This document shows, in pieces, positions 59,507-64,000 of a stretch of 64,000 nt of DNA (positions are counted from its first letter, which is position 1; the number at the start of each line of letters is the position of its first letter). A program made the position numbers and the translations under genes. The DNA comes from Prosopocoilus inquinatus (lineage: Eukaryota > Arthropoda > Insecta > Coleoptera > Lucanidae), in assembly GCA_036172665.1 (NCBI GenBank), contig CM069877.1:11118501-11182500 (forward strand), written 5' to 3'. The notes beneath the pieces were generated by a model, which worked only from the letters and a program-made list of their open reading frames with translations, did not search any database and was not told the DNA's origin.

Positions 59507-59632
59507 ATATACCTATATATATATATATATATATATATATGTTAATCCGTAGGCTTCCGCGGGTGTTGAATGCTGTAGTATTCTTCTGGGTAGTCCTCCG
59601 CGTTGAGTTCTCTAAAGAACTATTTGTCTTCT

Positions 59633-59669
59633 GACAACGTTTCGGCAAGGTCTCACTTGCCATCTTCAG
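59633..59669 (-). other. hammerhead-like hairpin at PLE 3' end, left copy
   Basis: Mirror of 62774-62810. On the minus strand it reads CTGAAGA, T, GGCAAG, loop, CTTGCC, GAAA, CGTTGTC. It overlaps the stop codon of the left PLE frame, as in the right copy. Confidence 0.6.
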
Positions 59670-61258
59670 GTCTTCGCTGCTGCTTGCCTGCTTCTGCTCC
59701 TCGTCGTTACTCGAGTCACAGTGGCTTCTGGTCGCGCTGGTGGTGGTTTAAGTACCGTGTTGCGGTCACGCGTCGTTACGCTTGGTGGTTTTTCCGCTTG
59801 ACTTCTTGTTGTTAGTTGATTGGGTCGTGCCTGTTGACTGCTTTCTCCTAATCCTGATGGTCCGGGGTTCGCTGGTTTCTGGCTTCGGGTTACTGGTCCT
59901 CGACGGTCGGTGGATTTTCGGATCACTGGCCTCCAGGTGGGTGGTAGTCGTAAGGCATCATCTCTGGTGTTTAAGTTCATCTGATGTTTCTCGATTTCTA
60001 TCGCTTCTCGGATGATGCGTTTGGTCTTGTGTTCTATGCTGGCAATTGTTCTGGTGTTGTCGAAATCTATTTTGTGTGAAGTCGCTTTTACGTGTTGTGC
60101 CAATGATGATGTTTTTTCGTCCTTCTCGACGGCCTTTCGATGTTCTTCTCTCCTGACGCTTATTTTTCTATTTGTTTGGCCTATGTAGACCTTGTCGCAA
60201 TCTTGACAGGGAATTCCGTACACGCCTTGGCTTTCCAGTTGTATTTTAGTTTTGACTGTTGGCAGGATGTTTCCAATTTTCTTGTCGGTGTTGAATGATG
60301 TCCGGATATTGTGTTTCTTGAGTATTCTGCTGATCTTCTCTGTTGTCCCTTTAACAAATGGTAGGCATGCTGTTCCTACTATATCTTTTTCCTCTTCCTG
60401 TGTCTTGGGTTTGCGTTGGTGTTCGGCTTTCCTGATTTGTTTGTCCTGATATCCATTTTTTATTAAAGATGAGCGGATTTTCTTCATTTCTTCTACCTTG
60501 TTTTCTGAGTCAGCCAATCTTTGGGACCGGGTGACGAGGGTCCTTACCACTGATTGCAATTGTGCTGGATGGTGATGTGATTGTGCGTTCAGGTACCGTT
60601 CCGTGTGGGTTGGTTTTCGGTATACGGAATGTCCAAGGCTTCCATCTGGTTTTTTCTTTATAAGTACATCGAGGAATGGAAGTTCGTTGTTTTCTTCGAT
60701 TTCCATCGTGAACTTGATCTTCGGATGGATTTCATTCAGGTGTTGCAGAAATCTTCGTAGTTGTTCTTCTCCATGCTTCCATATTATGAAGGTGTCGTCC
60801 ATATATCTGAGCCACAGGTGTGGTTTGTGACTTGCGGTATCGATGGCCCGTACTTCGAAATCCTCCATGAATAAGTTGGCGATTACAGGAGATAATGCTG
60901 ATCCCATGGGTGATCCTTCTACTTGTTTATAACGTTGGTTTTTGAAGATGAAGTAGGTGTTCTTCAAGCAGTGCTTCACCAGGTCCATGGTGTCGTCTGG
61001 GATGTGGTGTTTTAGATGAATGATATCCACTGCTTCGTCTATTGGTATGTTGGTGAATAGTGAGACCACGTCGAAACTTACTAGCAGATCTCCTGGTTCT
61101 ACGGTGAAGTCCTTTATACGCTCGATGAAGTGGCCTGCGTTCTTTACGTAGGATTCTGCTTCTTCGGCGTATGGCTGCAGTCGTTTGGCCAAGAATTTTG
61201 CTAGTGGTTGTAACGGTGATCCGATGGAACTGATGATTGGCCTCAGTGGTATCTGTAT
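59666..61258 (-). pseudogene. Penelope-like element RT + GIY-YIG endonuclease, left copy (5'-truncated)
   Basis: Open on the minus strand for ~530 codons from the truncation point (IPLRPIISSIGSP, the RT motif preceding motif A), with no own ATG. Numbering from residue 1 at 61192: motif A SFDVVSLFTNIP (39-50), motif B EGSPMGSALSP (92-102), catalytic YMDD (130-133), the PLE-diagnostic YRKPTHT (191-197), a linker, then the GIY-YIG nuclease: GVYGIPC (323-329) with CxxC, KVYIGQT (334-340), R347, H351 and the catalytic Glu in REAIEIEK (396). A basic, Pro/Thr-rich tail ends at TGA. Reverse transcription plus nicking by the GIY-YIG nuclease is how PLEs integrate. The N-terminal part (about 250-300 residues in relatives) is missing, so it is not autonomous. 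The domains retain all visible catalytic residues and no stops, suggesting a young copy. Confidence 0.96.
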
Positions 61259-61260
61259 AT
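61183..61260. other. 78-bp spacer at PLE palindrome centre
   Basis: Belongs only to the left copy (its extra RT N-terminal codons). The right copy starts abruptly at 61261, at GACTGCAGCCATACGCC, which mirrors position 61182. The symmetry axis is at about 61221. This is the breakpoint between two 5'-truncated copies. Confidence 0.9.
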
Positions 61261-62777
61261 GACTGCAGCCATACGCCGAAGAAGCAGAATCCTACGTAAA
61301 GAACGCAGGCCACTTCATCGAGCGTATAAAGGACTTCACCGTAGAACCAGGAGATCTGCTAGTAAGTTTCGACGTGGTCTCACTATTCACCAACATACCA
61401 ATAGACGAAGCAGTGGATATCATTCATCTAAAACACCACATCCCAGACGACACCATGGACCTGGTGAAGCACTGCTTGAAGAACACCTACTTCATCTTCA
61501 AAAACCAACGTTATAAACAAGTAGAAGGATCACCCATGGGATCAGCATTATCTCCTGTAATCGCCAACTTATTCATGGAGGATTTCGAAGTACGGGCCAT
61601 CGATACCGCAAGTCACAAACCACACCTGTGGCTCAGATATATGGACGACACCTTCATAATATGGAAGCATGGAGAAGAACAACTACGAAGATTTCTGCAA
61701 CACCTGAATGAAATCCATCCGAAGATCAAGTTCACGATGGAAATCGAAGAAAACAACGAACTTCCATTCCTCGATGTACTTATAAAGAAAAAACCAGATG
61801 GAAGCCTTGGACATTCCGTATACCGAAAACCAACCCACACGGAACGGTACCTGAACGCACAATCACATCACCATCCAGCACAATTGCAATCAGTGGTAAG
61901 GACCCTCGTCACCCGGTCCCAAAGATTGGCTGACTCAGAAAACAAGGTAGAAGAAATGAAGAAAATCCGCTCATCTTTAATAAAAAATGGATATCAGGAC
62001 AAACAAATCAGGAAAGCCGAACACCAACGCAAACCCAAGACACAGGAAGAGGAAAAAGATATAGTAGGAACAGCATGCCTACCATTTGTTAAAGGGACAA
62101 CAGAGAAGATCAGCAGAATACTCAAGAAACACAATATCCGGACATCATTCAACACCGACAAGAAAATTGGAAACATCCTGCCAACAGTCAAAACTAAAAT
62201 ACAACTGGAAAGCCAAGGCGTGTACGGAATTCCCTGTCAAGATTGCGACAAGGTCTACATAGGCCAAACAAATAGAAAAATAAGCGTCAGGAGAGAAGAA
62301 CATCGAAAGGCCGTCGAGAAGGACGAAAAAACATCATCATTGGCACAACACGTAAAAGCGACTTCACACAAAATAGATTTCGACAACACCAGAACAATTG
62401 CCAGCATAGAACACAAGACCAAACGCATCATCCGAGAAGCGATAGAAATCGAGAAACATCAGATGAACTTAAACACCAGAGATGATGCCTTACGACTACC
62501 ACCCACCTGGAGGCCAGTGATCCGAAAATCCACCGACCGTCGAGGACCAGTAACCCGAAGCCAGAAACCAGCGAACCCCGGACCATCAGGATTAGGAGAA
62601 AGCAGTCAACAGGCACGACCCAATCAACCAACAACAAGAAGTCAAGCGGAAAAACCACCAAGCGTAACGACGCGTAACCGCAACACGGTACTTAAACCAC
62701 CACCAGCGCGACCAGAAGCCACTGTGACTCGAGTAACGACGAGGAGCAGAAGCAGGCAAGCAGCAGCGAAGACCTGA
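61261..62777 (+). pseudogene. Penelope-like element RT + GIY-YIG endonuclease, right copy (5'-truncated)
   Basis: Inverted near-perfect copy of the left element, open from 61263 (directly after a TGA made by the junction) to TGA at 62775-62777, about 504 codons. All RT landmarks (SFDVVSLFTN, EGSPMGSALSP, YMDD, YRKPTHT) and the GIY-YIG landmarks are intact. Seen differences from the left copy are Pro for Leu in NQPTTRSQ, Asn for Asp in TTRNRN and one base near 62864. There is no ATG at the real 5' edge; the first in-frame start-like codon is a GTG in motif A, so it is a truncated gene. The two copies were most likely laid down together or one was copied from the other recently. Confidence 0.96.
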
Positions 62778-62816
62778 AGATGGCAAGTGAGACCTTGCCG
62801 AAACGTTGTCAGAAGA
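62774..62816 (+). other. hammerhead-like hairpin at PLE 3' end, right copy
   Basis: CTGAAGA (62774-62780, overlapping the TGA stop), T, stem GGCAAG/CTTGCC (62782-62787 / 62794-62799), GAAA (62800-62803), then CG and a second hairpin TTGTC-AGAA-GACAA. CUGANGA, a closing stem and GAAA are the conserved hammerhead ribozyme core, and such ribozymes are known in PLEs. One extra base sits between CUGANGA and the stem, so ribozyme identity is unproven. Confidence 0.55.
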
Positions 62817-62869
62817 CAAATAGTTCTTTAGAGAACTCAACGCGGAGGACTACCCGGAAGAATACTACA

Positions 62870-62917
<48 letters not shown>

Positions 62918-63059
62918 TTTCAGGATTTTTAGGTTTTTAGGTATCAAATAACAGGGAATTATATACTTATTTATTCCTTGGAATAAGAAGCTTTTTCGGG
63001 TCTTTGAACAATTTATTTCCGCATTTCCGTGTTGTTTGGTTAGCTCTTGTTTGTAAGGT

Positions 63060-63344
63060 TTTCTGACAGTTAATTTTGGGTGTTCATATATTTTCTTTCC
63101 GATTTATACATTAACATATATAGTTTTTTACATATTAATTTATATTTACTTACATTTAGACATATATATCTTTTAGGATGGTTAGATTGTTGTTAGCTTT
63201 AATATTTTTATGATTTTATCAGTGTGATTAGGTAGTTTTAATTCTTTCTTAGTGCTATTAAGTTGGTGGCGTACTGAAGATGGCAGATTAGCTGCCGAAA
63301 TACGTATCTACGGATATAAAAATTATTGTGGGCGGAGGTTAATT
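63060..63344 (+). other. AT-rich LINE linker with a second CTGAAGA hairpin
   Basis: AT-rich sequence between the PLE inverted repeat and the LINE endonuclease. At 63274-63300 it has CTGAAGA, T, GGCAG, loop, CTGCC, GAAA: the same signature as the PLE 3' hairpin with a different stem sequence. It could be the tail of another, older PLE. Confidence 0.5.
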
Positions 63345-64000
63345 TCAATTATCACTGTATCCTGGTTAAATGATTCTGTTAAGAATAGCAAACTTTTTTC
63401 TTCTCGATGTGATGTTGTAAGGTGCGACAGGAATTTCTGCGCCACAAATAAATCAACTGGCGTTGGTGTCATTATTGATATTTCTAGAAATATTGCATTT
63501 GAAACCATTGATGCTTCTGATTTTTTTAAACTCATTCCTTCAATTGATTATGTTATTTGTAAATGCCAGTTCTTAGTTTATTTTATATTGCATCATTTTA
63601 TGTACCACCAAATCTATCTATTAATGACTATATGAGATATTTTTCGAAGCTCTGGAAGTATTTTCAACTAATAAAACTTTAATAATTATTGGGGACTTCA
63701 ATCTTCCTAAGTTCATTGATATTAACACCACATGTTCAAAAGTGCGATTTTTGTAATTCTTTAGAATTTGTGAAATATAATCAGGTATGTAACGGTGATA
63801 ATAAATTACTAGACTTGGCTTTATCTAATCTTCCACATGAAGTTAATGTTCCACATGAAGATCAGCCTCTCGTTGTTGAGGATGTTTAACATCCCGCTTT
63901 GGCTATCACAATTAAAAGTTTACCACTTGTAAGACCTTCTACCTTTCCTGTTGCTCAAGCTAGAAGGTATAATTTTCGTAAAGCGAATGTTATTGAACTA
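63345..64000 (+). pseudogene. LINE ORF2 APE endonuclease domain, N-terminal part (Jockey/CR1-like), runs off window
   Basis: The + strand translation gives SWLNDSVKNSKLF, then RCDRNFCATNKSTGVGVIID, PSIDYVICKC, a frameshift, IIGDFNLPK (63690-63716), another frameshift, DNKLLDLALSNLPHEV and DQPLVVEDV, a stop, and HPALAITI. This is the APE endonuclease domain of Jockey/CR1-type ORF2: WLNDSI..., R-x-DR, K-x-GGGVxI, IxGDFN with its catalytic Asp and Asn, LDLVxSN, and D-HHPA with the final His. The usual His-His appears as a stop then HP. At least two frameshifts and one or more stops make it dead. It and the ORF1 fragment at 58135-58463 are in the right order and strand for one element split by the PLE complex. 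Confidence 0.85.

Larger units (their letters stand above)
58464..63059. mobile_element. palindromic Penelope-like element complex
   Basis: A 4.6-kb insertion between two ~142-base inverted repeats: 58464-58605 and 62912-63059, sharing ACAAACAAGAGC(C/T)AACCAAA and CAACACGGAAATGCGGAAAT on the relevant strands. Inside are an inner palindrome (58605-59506), an AT dinucleotide tract (59494-59540), a minus-strand PLE fragment, a plus-strand PLE fragment and another AT tract (62872-62918). Penelope-like elements often insert as 5'-truncated inverted pairs, and the layout fits. The flanks on both sides look like one LINE, so this is a nested insertion. Confidence 0.82.

Noticed and set aside
59603..60830. 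Plus-strand open frames opposite the left PLE, and their mirror copies opposite the right PLE
   Set aside because: They are antisense shadows of the RT/GIY-YIG frames; their duplication follows from the palindrome.

Overview
The window looks like accessory-rich, non-coding DNA from an animal genome, most likely an insect. It is AT-rich and holds one recognisable host exon with GT-AG splice signals. The rest is decayed non-LTR retrotransposons, Penelope-like elements (PLEs) and many unrelated satellite and minisatellite families. Nothing bacterial (operons, ribosome binding sites, CRISPR) is present. The order or species cannot be fixed from the sequence alone.

The only host coding sequence I can defend is a 117-base, phase 0-0 exon on the + strand at 57589-57705. 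It encodes the core of a STAR/Sam68-type KH RNA-binding domain (relatives: vertebrate KHDRBS, fly qkr58E/kep1). No partner exon was recognised, so much of the window may be one or two very long introns of this gene, or intron plus upstream DNA.

Layout: 0.2-2.3 kb, two crippled Jockey-type reverse transcriptase (RT) fragments. 2.8-8.2 kb, a dispersed/tandem family with a GGGCCCCGTTATTCGG core, two foldback elements and AT-rich DNA carrying ACAAAAGACGATCG. 8.9-11.7 kb, two satellites. 11.8-16.5 kb, foldback elements, repeated blocks (family D), a 62/63-bp minisatellite and a TIR element. 17-19.1 kb, a GCCGCCGCTTACGCCG satellite with a 218-bp insertion. 19.9 kb, a long hairpin. 22.6-24.6 kb, two more motif arrays. 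26-29 kb, satellite relatives and a unique block that could be regulatory. 29.6-32 kb, a 160-bp array bracketed by 600-bp direct repeats. 34.6 kb, a 35-bp minisatellite. 36.6-40.6 kb, two arrays of a ~195-bp CT-bearing unit, one with a 188-bp CT tract. 38.8-43.2 kb, one very decayed LINE. 45.4-49 kb, two further satellites. 49.5-56.6 kb, a large tandem duplication whose T-rich satellite carries 16 nuclear-receptor-type half-sites. 57.6 kb, the KH exon. 58.1-64 kb, a Jockey/CR1-like LINE interrupted by a 4.6-kb palindromic insertion built from two nearly identical, head-to-head, 5'-truncated PLEs (RT plus GIY-YIG endonuclease).

The elements do not form a pathway; they record layered invasion and local amplification. 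The points most worth a second look are the nested PLE palindrome and its hammerhead-like terminal hairpin, the nuclear-receptor-site satellite, and the tandem arrays bracketed by direct repeats.
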